A stretch of 64,000 nucleotides of DNA. Source: Pseudomonas koreensis (GTDB taxonomy: Bacteria; Pseudomonadota; Gammaproteobacteria; Pseudomonadales; Pseudomonadaceae). Position 1 is the first letter of the stretch, and each line of letters starts with the position of its first letter. The position numbers were made by a program, and so were the translations under genes. Of the stretch, positions 26,101 to 33,969 are shown in pieces. The stretch is taken from contig NZ_JAAQYM010000007.1 in NCBI RefSeq assembly GCF_012986595.1, positions 310,001 to 374,000 on the forward strand, written 5' to 3'. The notes under the pieces were generated by a model. The model did not search any database and was not told the origin of the DNA. It saw only the letters and a list, made by a program, of their open reading frames with translations.

Positions 26101-29100
26101 TCATCTACAAACCCGGTGCGGCAGGGCTGCTGGTGGTGTCGAACGGCTGGACCAATGTGCTGGCGCCAGAAGTGTCGGTCAGGACATCCGGCTCGGGTGA
26201 CATCCGCATCGGCAACTGCCCGACGACAGCCTGCAACAACCCGACACTGCTCTATTCCAATGGCAGCATTACTGCTGCCACCGACAGGCAGTTCGAGCTC
26301 GACGAGTCGGTGCGCTTCGGCACCCGTCATCTGACGCTGGCCGTGGGCTCGGTGAATGCCGGCAGTGCCGAGGCCTTGAGCGCCGCCGGCAACCGGGTGC
26401 CGACCGGTCTGACCCTGAACCAGAATGTCTTGAATCGCCTGTTGCGGGGCGATACACAGTTCGGCGCGCCGGCGCTGGAAACCCTGAGCCTGACCAGCCG
26501 CGATGCGTTCAATTTCTACGGCAGTGTCAGCCTCGATACGCTGGATCCGCAGACCGGTGTCAGCAAGCTGCAAAACCTGATCCTCAGCACGCCGGCCATT
26601 TACGGCCTGGGTGAAAGCGGTGACGTGGCGTCCATTCGCACCGCCAATCTGATCTGGAACGGTGCGACTCAGGATCCGGGTTCGGTGATCACGGGCGGCG
26701 CCGGCACCGGTCGCGGTTCGCTTGATATTCAGGCGCAACGGATCGAGTTCGGTTACGGCGCCAATCCGCAGGCCAGCGGTCTGGATCAGAACAAGCGGCT
26801 GGTGCTGGGCTTTGCCGATGTCAATCTCACCGCCAGCGAACGCATCACCGCCAACCACAAGGGCAGCCTGGCGGTGTATCAGGCGCAGGGCGCTTTCGAT
26901 CCGGTCAACGGTTATGCCTACAGCGGCGGCAATCTCACGCTGCGTACGCCATTGCTGACGGGAGAGGCGGGCTCGGTCAACCTGCTCAAGGCCGGTAATG
27001 ACCTGACCCTGACGGGGGCCGGCACAGCGGCTGCCGCCAATGCGCTGGGGGCGGAATTGACCCTCGATGCGCGCAATGTCTTGCTGGACAGTCGCATCGC
27101 CCTGGCCAGCGGCAAGCTGGTGGTCAAGTCCGAGGATGATCTGACCCTCGCCGGTGGCGCGTATCTGGACATGGCCGGTCGCACCTTGCCTTTCAACGAT
27201 GTGAACAAGTACAGCTGGGGCGGTGATGTGGCGCTGTACAGCCGCGACGGCAATATCCGCCAGGTGGCGGGTTCGCGAATCGATCTGTCGGCGCAGAACC
27301 ATCAGGCCGGTAACCTGAGCGCCGTCGCGCTGGCCGCCGATGCCGGCATGGTCGATCTGCAGGGCGATATCCTCGGTGCCAGCAGCGGCTATTACGATGC
27401 CGGCGGCACGCGGGTGCCGTACAGGGCCGGTGGCGTGGATATCCGCGCGCAGCACCTCAATGGCGATCCGGGCCAGCAGTTCGCGGCCCTCAATCAGCGC
27501 TTGAACGCAGGGCAGGTCTTTGGCAGCCGCAGCTTGCAGCTCAAGCAAGGCGATCTGTTGATCGGCGACGGGCTCAAGGCGGGCGAGGTCAATGTTTCGG
27601 TAGACAACGGCCGGCTGACGGTGGCTGGCCTCATCGATGCCAGCGGCGAGCGAGTCGGCAGTATTCGCCTGTCGGCGCAAAACGGTCTGACCCTGGCAGG
27701 CAATGCGGTGCTTGACGCCCATGGTCGTGTGCTGCGGGTCGACAGCTACGGCAAAATAATCGACGCCCCGAACCGGGCAATGGTCGAACTCGACTCCGGC
27801 CAAGGCGTGCTGACCCTCGGCAGCGGTGCGCGCATCGATTTGCGCCATGGCACCGATGCCGTTCGCGGCGTTCTGCCGGGGCAGTCCGACGGGTTGCTGC
27901 GCGGCACGCTGGAACTGAACGCGCCACGCCTGGGAGCGGGTGACATTGCCATCGATGCCGGCGGTGCCCTGAGTATTCAGGGCGCGCGCTCGATTGGCCT
28001 CAACGCCACGCGCCGCTATACCGATGCCAGCGACGGCACGGACCCGGCGGCCAGCGGACGTCCGTATCAGGTGATCGATCAGGCGTATCTCGATCGCATC
28101 CACGGCGACAGCACGGCGTTCATCGACGCGGCGCTGGCCAACAGCAACTTGCTGAATAACAAACTGGCCGGTTTGAACAACGCCACGTATGCCGACGCCT
28201 TCCATCTGCGGCCTGGGATCGAGATCGCCAGCAAAACTGCCGACGGTGATCTGGTGGTGCAGGGTGATGTGGACCTGTCCGGTTACCGCTATGCCAGCCT
28301 GAATCCGCACACGCAGAAGACTTCGGTCTACGGCTCGGGCGAGGCGGGTAACCTGGTGATCCGTGCGGGCGGCAACCTCGATATCCACGGCAGCCTCAAC
28401 GACGGTTTCGCACCGCCGCCGGAGACCGTGGACGATGCCGGCTGGAAATTACTGCCGGGGATTCAGCCGTTCGGCGGCGATCTGATCGTGCCGGGCGCGG
28501 GCGTTACGCTCGCCGACGGTACCCTGTTCCCGGTCGGCGCCACGTTGAACTACGACCTCCCGTTGCAAGCGACGACGCTGGCCAGTGGCACGCTGCTGCC
28601 GACCGAGGCAACGCTGGCGGCGCCTTACACCTTCGGCGCCGGCACGGTGCTCGCCGGCTCGGTTCGCGATGCTTCGGGCAACGTGCTGTATGCCGCTGGC
28701 ACGCTGCTCGCCGACAGCGTGACCTTGCCGGCGGGCAGTCGCTTGGGAGCGGGTATCCGTTTGAACAACGCAACGGCGCTGCAAGCTCTGCGCTGGCCCA
28801 AAGGCGTGCCGTTGCCGGGCAGCGCCGAGGCCGGCGACAACGGGATCAAGGGCGTGCGCCTGAGCGGTTCGCTGGCCCTGTTGCGCGGCTCGCTGATTCC
28901 ATCGATGACCAATGTCGTGCTGGCGGACGGTACGGCGTTCATCGAGTTGCGGCCATTGACCGGCACGACCCAGGGGCGCAATTGGGCGGTCGCCAGCATG
29001 TTGCCGGCCGGCAGCGCGTCATGGTCGATGCGCGTGGTGGCGGGGGCCGATCTGGACGCCGCGGACAGCCGGGCGATCAAACCGGTGTCCAGCGATGGCA

Positions 29101-32100
29101 ATCTGCGCCTGGCCGACACCCATTACGGTCTGACCGTGACAGAAAAACCACCGACCCTGGTCTGGGGCGAGGGCAACCTGGGCGGCTTCACGCCGGGCGA
29201 CCCCGTCCCCGAGGATCAAATGATGTGGTGCGACTGGGCGCCGAACTCCTGTGTGCCGGCGCCGCGTTGGGTCTGGGCACCGGACAACTGGATGGGCATG
29301 CCGCCTGGCTCGCCGATGACCGACGATGATGTACTCGCCTGGTGTGGTGCATTCCCGGAACTGTGCGTGGAAAACAAACCGGGTACCACGGTAAAGACCC
29401 ACACACAGATGTTCAGCGTGCTGCGCACCGGCACCGGCGATCTGGACGTGCTCGCCGCCGGCGACCTGAGCATGGATTCGCCGTACGGCGTGTATACCGC
29501 CGGCACTCAGTCGCAAGACATCGACCCGCGCTTCAATCAGCCTCGCGGAAAACTGTCGGACAACGGCTCGGTGCTGGGCAGTGCCGGCGGCGACTACGAA
29601 AAATGGGTCAGTGGCAGCGACAGCCTGTATCAGGCCTGGTACCCGCAAATGGGCGGTAACCTGACTATCAATGCCGGCGGTTCGATTTCGGGCGATGTAC
29701 TGGGGCGTCGCGGCTTGTCGCAAAACATGGACACCCGCGAGCAGGTTCCGAGTGTGGCCGTGGGCAACTGGCTCTGGCGACAGGGCACCGGCAACCGTGA
29801 TGTGCCGACCGCGTGGTGGATCAACTTCGGTAGCTATGCGACGCAACCGTTGCCGGATCAAAGTGTTGATACCGGCCCGTACCTGGTCGGTTTCACCGGT
29901 TTCGGCACCTTGGGCGGCGGCAATATCAGCCTGCGCACGGGGGGCGATGCCGGCATGCTCAAGGCGATGGGCGACGCTAACAAAACCAACCTTTATCCGC
30001 GCGGGCAGGGGCTGGTCGTGGCGGTCGGCAGCACCGGGCGCGTGGGCAGCGACGGCAGCCTGCAATTGACCGGTGGCGGCGACATGGACATCCGCATTGG
30101 CGGATCGGTGAACCCGTCATTGCAGGCCCGGGCCGGAGAGAATGGCATCGGTGTCGCACAACACGACCTGCAAGGCGCGTTGATCAACCTGCGCGGTGCT
30201 GCGCGACTGGCGGGCGGCGCGCTGGGCGGGATCAATCTGCAATATGGCGCCGCAGCCGCGACCCAGGATCCTCGTGAAGTGCGCCCGTTCGACCCGTTCA
30301 CGTCCACGATGGGCAGCGCCTCCGGTGGGCTGGTGCTGATTCCGGGGGATTCGGGGATGAGCCTCAGCACGCGCGGCGATCTGGTGTTGGGCGGGGCGGC
30401 GGACCCGGGTCGGGTGCGGCTGCAGAACTCCACGCCGTTCACCACTGACGACGGTGTCGTCCATGAGGGGGGCGGCTTGACGGGCTTCTCGTTGTGGACC
30501 GATCACACCGCCATCGACCTGTTTTCGGCGGGAGGCAACCTGACACCGAGTACTCAACTGGGTGATGTCACAGGTCAAGGCCCTGTCACCGGCCGTAATA
30601 CGTCGCCTACCGACGGACGCTTCGTCTACCCGTCGATTCTGCGGGCGGTGGCGGCGCAAGGTTCGATTTATGCCGGACCTTCAGCGGTCTACAGCCAGGG
30701 CAGTGGAACGGTGCCGGCAACCGGTTATTCGCTGCTGCTGGCACCTTCCAGCACCGGGCAACTGGAGTTGTTGGCGCAGGACTCGATCTACGCGGGCGGC
30801 TATGCGATCAATCAGTCGGGCGCCAGTCCGCTGGCCATCGCCACACCGTTCGCGCCGGCCTTCAACGGGTACGGCAACAACACGTCGGCCACGCCGATCA
30901 TGAGCAATCGCAACAGCGACGGGGTTTTGCCGGACAAAAACCTGCGCTATCCGTTATTCGCTTTCGGCGCCAACAGCTACTCGGGCTTGAGCGACGTCCA
31001 GACACCGGCGCGGTTCTATGCCTTGACCGGCGATCTGGTGGGTGTTCGCAGCGGTGAAACGCTGACGTTCAGCCTGTCGAAACGCACCTGGTACGAAGCA
31101 GCAGGCCCTGTCTGGATGCTGGCGGGGCGCGATATCGTGGCGTCCGGTACTTTCCTGGGCAACCCTGCGACGGTGCCGAGTGCCGAGATGGGCATAACGC
31201 CAACAGAAGGCATCACCTCGACCGGCAACCTGTTCGTGCATGACGACCCCAGGGACGTTTCGCGGGTATCGGCAGGGCGGGACATCCTCTACAGCAGCTT
31301 TGACATCGCGGGCCCCGGCGTCCTGGATATCAATGCCGGTCGCAACATCCTGATGGAAAACCGCGCCAGCATCACCAGCCTCGGCTCGCTGGTGGCAGGC
31401 GATAAACAGCCGGGCGCCAGCGTGGTGTTGCAGGCCGGTGTGGGCGCGCAGGGGCCGGATTATTCGCGGTTCATTGCCCGCTACCTGGACCCGCAGAATC
31501 TCGCCGACCCGAATGCCTCTCTCAACGGTCAGCCGGGCAAAGTGGTCAAGACCTACCTCGACGAGCTGCAGAGCTGGCTGACCTTGGGCTACGGCTTCAG
31601 CGGTAACGCCGAACAGGCGCAAGTGTTCTACGCTGCGCTGCCAAGTGCCGAGCAGGCGATCTTCGCCCGTCAGGTGTACTTCGCCGAACTGCGCGCTGGT
31701 GGCCTGGAATACAACGATGCCGACGGCCCACGCAAAGGCAGTTACCTGCGCGGTCGCAACGCCATCGCGGCGCTGTTCCCGAGCACCGATGTGGCCGGCA
31801 ATCCGATCCGCTACGACGGCGACATCACCCTTTACGGTGGCGCCGGGGTCAAGACGCTGTTTGGCGGCGACATCCAGATGCTCACACCGGGCGGTGGCCA
31901 AGTGTTCGGCATCGAAGGCGCGGCGCCGCCATCCACGGCGGGGATCATCACTCAGGGTTCGGGCAACATTCAGCTCTATTCGCAGGGCAGCATTCTGCTG
32001 GGGCAGAGCCGGATCATGACCACGTTTGGCGGCTCGATTCTCGGCTGGTCGGCCGAGGGCGATATCAACGCCGGTCGTGGCTCGAAAACCACTGTGGTCT

Positions 32101-32666
32101 ACACCCCGCCGAAACGCGTGTACGACACCTGGGGCAACGTGACCCTGTCGCCGTCGGTGCCGAGCACCGGCGCCGGTATCGCCACGCTCAACCCGATTGC
32201 CGAAGTGAAGCCCGGCGACATCGACTTGATCGCGCCGCTGGGCACCATCGATGCCGGTGAGGCGGGGATTCGCGTGTCGGGCAACGTCAATATCGCCGCA
32301 CTGACGGTGGTCAACGCCGCGAACATCTCGGTGCAGGGCAAGGCGACCGGTGTGCCGGTGGTCTCGGCGGTGAACACGGGCGCGATCACCTCGGCCAGCT
32401 CCGCCGCATCGTCTGCCACCCAAGCGGCGGAAGATGTCGCGCGTCAGCAGCAAGCGGCGGCGCGACAGAACCAGGCGTCGGTGTTCACCGTGCAGGTGCT
32501 GAGCTTCGGCAACGAACAACTCGCGCCGTCCCGCGATGGCGCCAGCCGTGCTCCGGCCCCGGGTTACAACCCAAACAGCCCGGTGCAGGTGTTGGGCGCC
32601 GGAGCGCTGGATGAACAGGCGAAGCAGCAGTTGACCGAGGAGGAACGTGGGCAACTGACGTTGTAA
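20154..32666 (+). CDS. pdtA: Giant TpsA-type filamentous haemagglutinin-like protein (PdtA-like)
   Basis: A protein of about 4170 residues exported by a two-partner secretion route and probably displayed or released at the cell surface. After a signal-like hydrophobic segment (LLKPLAQAIALCLVAGSAEA) comes an alanine/glutamine-rich stretch, then the TPS haemagglutination-activity domain at about residues 115-300 (LNWETFNVGRNTTVEF, MLINRNGIVFSG, NVRNLVAAAANI). Thousands of residues of beta-helix follow (repeated GGDLTL, GNLVIRAGG, GSLDIQA). Near residues 3000-3090 a Trp/Pro/Cys-rich segment interrupts the helix. The C-terminus ends with an Ala/Gln-rich helix and VQVLSFGNEQ. Length and position after hxc and a DING gene match P. 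aeruginosa PdtA (about 4180 residues), which is induced by phosphate depletion. The start at 20154 (AAGGA upstream) is preferred to a GTG at 20127. No TpsB partner adjoins. Confidence 0.9.
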   Translation: MLARPSRRSTRVQPQQRMAVDPALWLLKPLAQAIALCLVAGSAEAATAFSSGWFAAKGAAQQAAAARPSVGGLPGMTPPLAQQQKANQQLQRSIQTLNNTVAAIAAQQAAQAAGRAAALGTVQFVPDGLGEGGLKVDNSLTQGWQNAKGPQQTQADGKTTVKIEQTADKAILNWETFNVGRNTTVEFAQQSNWAVLNRVNDPSARASQIQGQIKGDGTVMLINRNGIVFSGTSQVNVRNLVAAAANITDIQFRDRGLYFDSTGSQPTFTDAAGKVLVERGASIETARPAQSTDAGGYALLLGSEVQNDGSINTAKGQTVLGAGDRFYIRKGSGTEGNAFSTTFGNEVTPGLKTGSAAGKVSNNGLIQAATGDITLTGHEVEQSGVLLASTSVATRGTIHLLNPATDNQGSVTLGQGSATAILLDSSDLTALDSQRQAALTGVTPNNRIRSDQSRIDIQSGGSVEFQNGSITLATGGQVAVAAQRRSLVRDGAMIDVSGAIGVKVAMESNSIKINVQGNEQRDASGNRDKGALNSNDVWVDVRELVYVPAGTNGYATDRWYTAGGLLEVGGYLGTQGHSIGEWMAQGGMVSFAGNDVVTEKGSLINLSGGTLDVQSGEIRQSWLRGADGRLYEISRAPGDLLYTGLYKGYEDSSQRWGQTSYYYSPLIAPSKRQESGYTVGRDAGQLVIGTRNAVLEGQLLGEVYQGERQTQAPRAVLDGYAQSQTALARRGQLIVGSYDPAYVAASGGLLYGLNPLLDQVQIGGKRPVDGNDRDLTAAVSEARSGKLFLDAGQLSDWQLGALKVAAREQIDVQGAVTVDNGGDITLYGPDVQVKADLTARGGSLHLGNVLNQLNTDRLTDTRLVAPTGKATRVSVAEGAQLDTRGLWSNLRTNPDDAASLAYLDGGMVSIRSSGDIEIGAGSLLDVSSGGAILANGKTRGGKGGDLTLESSALSAPGDSHLTLDGQLRGYGVSGGGRLLIQAGDILIGQSDKPLADNTLQLQPDLFDKGFSAYSLIGLNRLDVADNTRVDVLMPVYRLGDAAANLLSGTAPQQAMELWTPPLYQENPLKAQLTQRGGASLTLQAGSSEIALVDPTRNTLTLGQGSRISVDPGQRINLRSAGQLTVDGELNAWGGTIDIRQQQFGSINVADSSQTADKHAHNRSIWIGEHAVLDVAGRVATGIDALGRVYGQVGKGGSIIIGGESDAKKATATSADAYVIVRNGARLEASGAQAMLDIAGQGPTRVATDGGRISLSSYNGLFIEGDLRAAAGGAGAAGGRLDIALETPSYLRSDASNDVRVPREIVIGQEAGPSLLPASLQAGEAAPELQYGRARLGADQLMSGGFDNLSVLSNGLLSFDGNVDLHMNQSLSLYAGALSLADGSQERARINLSAPYVRLSGTGKYFDAPGNIRPQVMNNPTTEVALAHFTATADLLDLGNSLSFGTAGSIVQLSGPALEVGRRGFEQVTLDSRGDLRFLAPTGNVEKTELWTPGDLNLRAAQIYPASDVTAEVRAGYQSVQRDANPERTLRISSSGAAPAALPYSVFGNLTLAAAHIEQGGVIRAPLGMINLGDNLVLNTQTLHLLPGSITSASAAGLVMPYGGTTDGIDYRYNGKSVLLRGITAETAGVTLTSQYVDVQGGALIDLAGGGDLRGAGFVSGRGGSTDARYNPLVRNAVEGTFSLPGLASNPVYAIVPGNQSAYAPMLAEVGAVDPRIGQQITLGAGVPGLAAGTYTLLPSTFALLPGAFRVEVNGQAAAGATNAALPLRNGSWTSSGQMSIANTGLRDSLASQVILTSADVLRRYSQYNETSFSQFIQSDATRRGVPRALAPMDGKSLRLNLSQGAAPGNALDFKGQALFQPATGGVVGTAVVQGAANLEILGAGHSSIDGFAGVSLYADSLNSLGAGRLTLGAQPTIDYNTSGNIIAFSGDTATITLREGAVLSAPEVLLRTTRTDGGITLEAGSGINTLGRGNAPYDSSTGFIYKPGAAGLLVVSNGWTNVLAPEVSVRTSGSGDIRIGNCPTTACNNPTLLYSNGSITAATDRQFELDESVRFGTRHLTLAVGSVNAGSAEALSAAGNRVPTGLTLNQNVLNRLLRGDTQFGAPALETLSLTSRDAFNFYGSVSLDTLDPQTGVSKLQNLILSTPAIYGLGESGDVASIRTANLIWNGATQDPGSVITGGAGTGRGSLDIQAQRIEFGYGANPQASGLDQNKRLVLGFADVNLTASERITANHKGSLAVYQAQGAFDPVNGYAYSGGNLTLRTPLLTGEAGSVNLLKAGNDLTLTGAGTAAAANALGAELTLDARNVLLDSRIALASGKLVVKSEDDLTLAGGAYLDMAGRTLPFNDVNKYSWGGDVALYSRDGNIRQVAGSRIDLSAQNHQAGNLSAVALAADAGMVDLQGDILGASSGYYDAGGTRVPYRAGGVDIRAQHLNGDPGQQFAALNQRLNAGQVFGSRSLQLKQGDLLIGDGLKAGEVNVSVDNGRLTVAGLIDASGERVGSIRLSAQNGLTLAGNAVLDAHGRVLRVDSYGKIIDAPNRAMVELDSGQGVLTLGSGARIDLRHGTDAVRGVLPGQSDGLLRGTLELNAPRLGAGDIAIDAGGALSIQGARSIGLNATRRYTDASDGTDPAASGRPYQVIDQAYLDRIHGDSTAFIDAALANSNLLNNKLAGLNNATYADAFHLRPGIEIASKTADGDLVVQGDVDLSGYRYASLNPHTQKTSVYGSGEAGNLVIRAGGNLDIHGSLNDGFAPPPETVDDAGWKLLPGIQPFGGDLIVPGAGVTLADGTLFPVGATLNYDLPLQATTLASGTLLPTEATLAAPYTFGAGTVLAGSVRDASGNVLYAAGTLLADSVTLPAGSRLGAGIRLNNATALQALRWPKGVPLPGSAEAGDNGIKGVRLSGSLALLRGSLIPSMTNVVLADGTAFIELRPLTGTTQGRNWAVASMLPAGSASWSMRVVAGADLDAADSRAIKPVSSDGNLRLADTHYGLTVTEKPPTLVWGEGNLGGFTPGDPVPEDQMMWCDWAPNSCVPAPRWVWAPDNWMGMPPGSPMTDDDVLAWCGAFPELCVENKPGTTVKTHTQMFSVLRTGTGDLDVLAAGDLSMDSPYGVYTAGTQSQDIDPRFNQPRGKLSDNGSVLGSAGGDYEKWVSGSDSLYQAWYPQMGGNLTINAGGSISGDVLGRRGLSQNMDTREQVPSVAVGNWLWRQGTGNRDVPTAWWINFGSYATQPLPDQSVDTGPYLVGFTGFGTLGGGNISLRTGGDAGMLKAMGDANKTNLYPRGQGLVVAVGSTGRVGSDGSLQLTGGGDMDIRIGGSVNPSLQARAGENGIGVAQHDLQGALINLRGAARLAGGALGGINLQYGAAAATQDPREVRPFDPFTSTMGSASGGLVLIPGDSGMSLSTRGDLVLGGAADPGRVRLQNSTPFTTDDGVVHEGGGLTGFSLWTDHTAIDLFSAGGNLTPSTQLGDVTGQGPVTGRNTSPTDGRFVYPSILRAVAAQGSIYAGPSAVYSQGSGTVPATGYSLLLAPSSTGQLELLAQDSIYAGGYAINQSGASPLAIATPFAPAFNGYGNNTSATPIMSNRNSDGVLPDKNLRYPLFAFGANSYSGLSDVQTPARFYALTGDLVGVRSGETLTFSLSKRTWYEAAGPVWMLAGRDIVASGTFLGNPATVPSAEMGITPTEGITSTGNLFVHDDPRDVSRVSAGRDILYSSFDIAGPGVLDINAGRNILMENRASITSLGSLVAGDKQPGASVVLQAGVGAQGPDYSRFIARYLDPQNLADPNASLNGQPGKVVKTYLDELQSWLTLGYGFSGNAEQAQVFYAALPSAEQAIFARQVYFAELRAGGLEYNDADGPRKGSYLRGRNAIAALFPSTDVAGNPIRYDGDITLYGGAGVKTLFGGDIQMLTPGGGQVFGIEGAAPPSTAGIITQGSGNIQLYSQGSILLGQSRIMTTFGGSILGWSAEGDINAGRGSKTTVVYTPPKRVYDTWGNVTLSPSVPSTGAGIATLNPIAEVKPGDIDLIAPLGTIDAGEAGIRVSGNVNIAALTVVNAANISVQGKATGVPVVSAVNTGAITSASSAASSATQAAEDVARQQQAAARQNQASVFTVQVLSFGNEQLAPSRDGASRAPAPGYNPNSPVQVLGAGALDEQAKQQLTEEERGQLTL

Positions 32667-32688
32667 AAGACTCTCGTGCAGTACGTTT

Positions 32689-32715
32689 GGGCGGCCATTT
32701 GGTCGCCCTTTTTTT
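32689..32715 (+). terminator. Rho-independent terminator of pdtA
   Basis: GGGCGGCC / GGTCGCCC stem (one G-U) with ATTT loop and seven T residues, 22 bases after the stop. Confidence 0.9.
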
Positions 32716-32719
32716 ATCA

Positions 32720-32810
32720 CCTGTAGGAGCTGCCGCAGGCTGCGATCTTTTGATCTTGCTTCGAAAAGACAAAGTCAAAAGATCGCAGCCTGCGGCAGCT
32801 CCTACACGGG
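32720..32810. repeat. REP/BIME, CTGTAGGAG type
   Basis: Inverted arms CCTGTAGGAGCTGCCGCAGG and GCGGCAGCTCCTACACGG between convergent pdtA and the SphA-like gene. Confidence 0.85.
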
Positions 32811-32822
32811 ATTGCGGGGGGG

Positions 32823-33770
32823 TCAGAAAGCGTAGGGGATGCTGACTTTCGCCCAGAGCATCTCGCCTTCGGGGCGGTTTTCGACGTCGAATTCCTTGGC
32901 CCAGCGTATCTCCGCACTGGCGTATTTGAGAAAGGTGAAGTGCAGCGCCGGGCCGATGGCGAACACTTTGCCGCGCACGCCGTCATCCACGTCCTGCCCG
33001 GCGAACTGCACGGTGTGGCCGTACTGTTTGTCGTCGGTGGTCTGTTTGAGGTAGTAGCCGTTGACCCCGAGCATCAGGTCGTCGGTGATCTTGTAGCTGG
33101 CCGAATAATCGAAGTGGAAGATCTGCCCGGACTTGTAGTCGGTGTCCTTGTTCTTCTCGTTGAAGCTGTAGGTGGTCTTCATCGACACCTCGGTCTTGTC
33201 CGTCGGCAACCAGGTGAAGGAGAACAGCGGCTTGTAGGTGTAGAAATTGTTGCTGGTGTTGGCCAGTCGATCGACGCTGTACTCGCCGGTGGGCACGGTG
33301 ATTTCCACGGCGGCGCCGAGGGTCAGGTTCTTGCCCATGTCCCACAGGATGATCGGCGCGATGGTGGTGTCGCCCATGCCTTCGCGGGTATCGCTGAGGC
33401 CGAATACCGACACTTCCTGCTTGAGCCAGGGCTGGGCGATGTAGCCCGCCAGGCGTCCGCCGAACACCCGCACCGGGCTCAGGTAGTCGAGGCGCGGAAT
33501 CACGGCGGTGGACTCGATCTCGACGTTCGGCACCTTGCCGCCATACGAGCTGATGTTGAGCTTGGTCGCCTTGTAATGGTTGTAGTAGAGGTTGAACGCG
33601 ACCATGTTCTCCGGAAGGCTGTCGACCTCCAGGGGCAGCATGAAGAAGCCGTCGGTGCCAGTGCCGATGTTGTCGACGCCGGCTTCGGTGGCCAGGGCGG
33701 GCAACGTCAGGGTGCAGCCCGCCATGAAAAGCGCGAGTGGCAAGAAGGAGGTCACACGGTTCGGGCTCAT
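32823..33770 (-). CDS. SphA-like outer-membrane protein (phenol-degradation MetA-type)
   Basis: A 315-residue protein with a signal peptide (FLPLALFMAGCTLTLPALA) and an outer-membrane beta-barrel of the PF13557/COG4313 type. Amphipathic strands recur (AFNLYYNHYKATKLNISS, LGAAVEITVPTGEYSV, SASYKITDDLMLGVNGYY) and the chain ends in an aromatic terminus (KVSIPYAF) used for barrel insertion. Relatives include SphA of P. aeruginosa, a sphingosine-induced protein divergently paired with the AraC-type regulator SphR. The same divergent arrangement is present here, so the partner gene at 33970 probably controls it. The start at 33770 follows AGGAC. A lipobox-like AGC is present in the signal, but the surrounding residues favour signal peptidase I. 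Substrate is unknown; a hydrophobic compound is likely. Confidence 0.8.
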   Translation of the reverse strand: MSPNRVTSFLPLALFMAGCTLTLPALATEAGVDNIGTGTDGFFMLPLEVDSLPENMVAFNLYYNHYKATKLNISSYGGKVPNVEIESTAVIPRLDYLSPVRVFGGRLAGYIAQPWLKQEVSVFGLSDTREGMGDTTIAPIILWDMGKNLTLGAAVEITVPTGEYSVDRLANTSNNFYTYKPLFSFTWLPTDKTEVSMKTTYSFNEKNKDTDYKSGQIFHFDYSASYKITDDLMLGVNGYYLKQTTDDKQYGHTVQFAGQDVDDGVRGKVFAIGPALHFTFLKYASAEIRWAKEFDVENRPEGEMLWAKVSIPYAF

Positions 33771-33969
33771 AACTGTCCTCATTATTATTGTGATTGGGAC
33801 CTGGCACCGGTCGCACGGGGCGCCGGTACCATAGAAATAAGCGTTTGGCGGACGTTGGGGCAGGGTATTGGCGGACATAGAGGGGGGCTTCTGCGGACAG
33901 TCCGCGTCCCCTGTGCTAACTTTCTTCGACATAACCGGTTACAAAAATAACAATCAAGCGTGATCCGGA

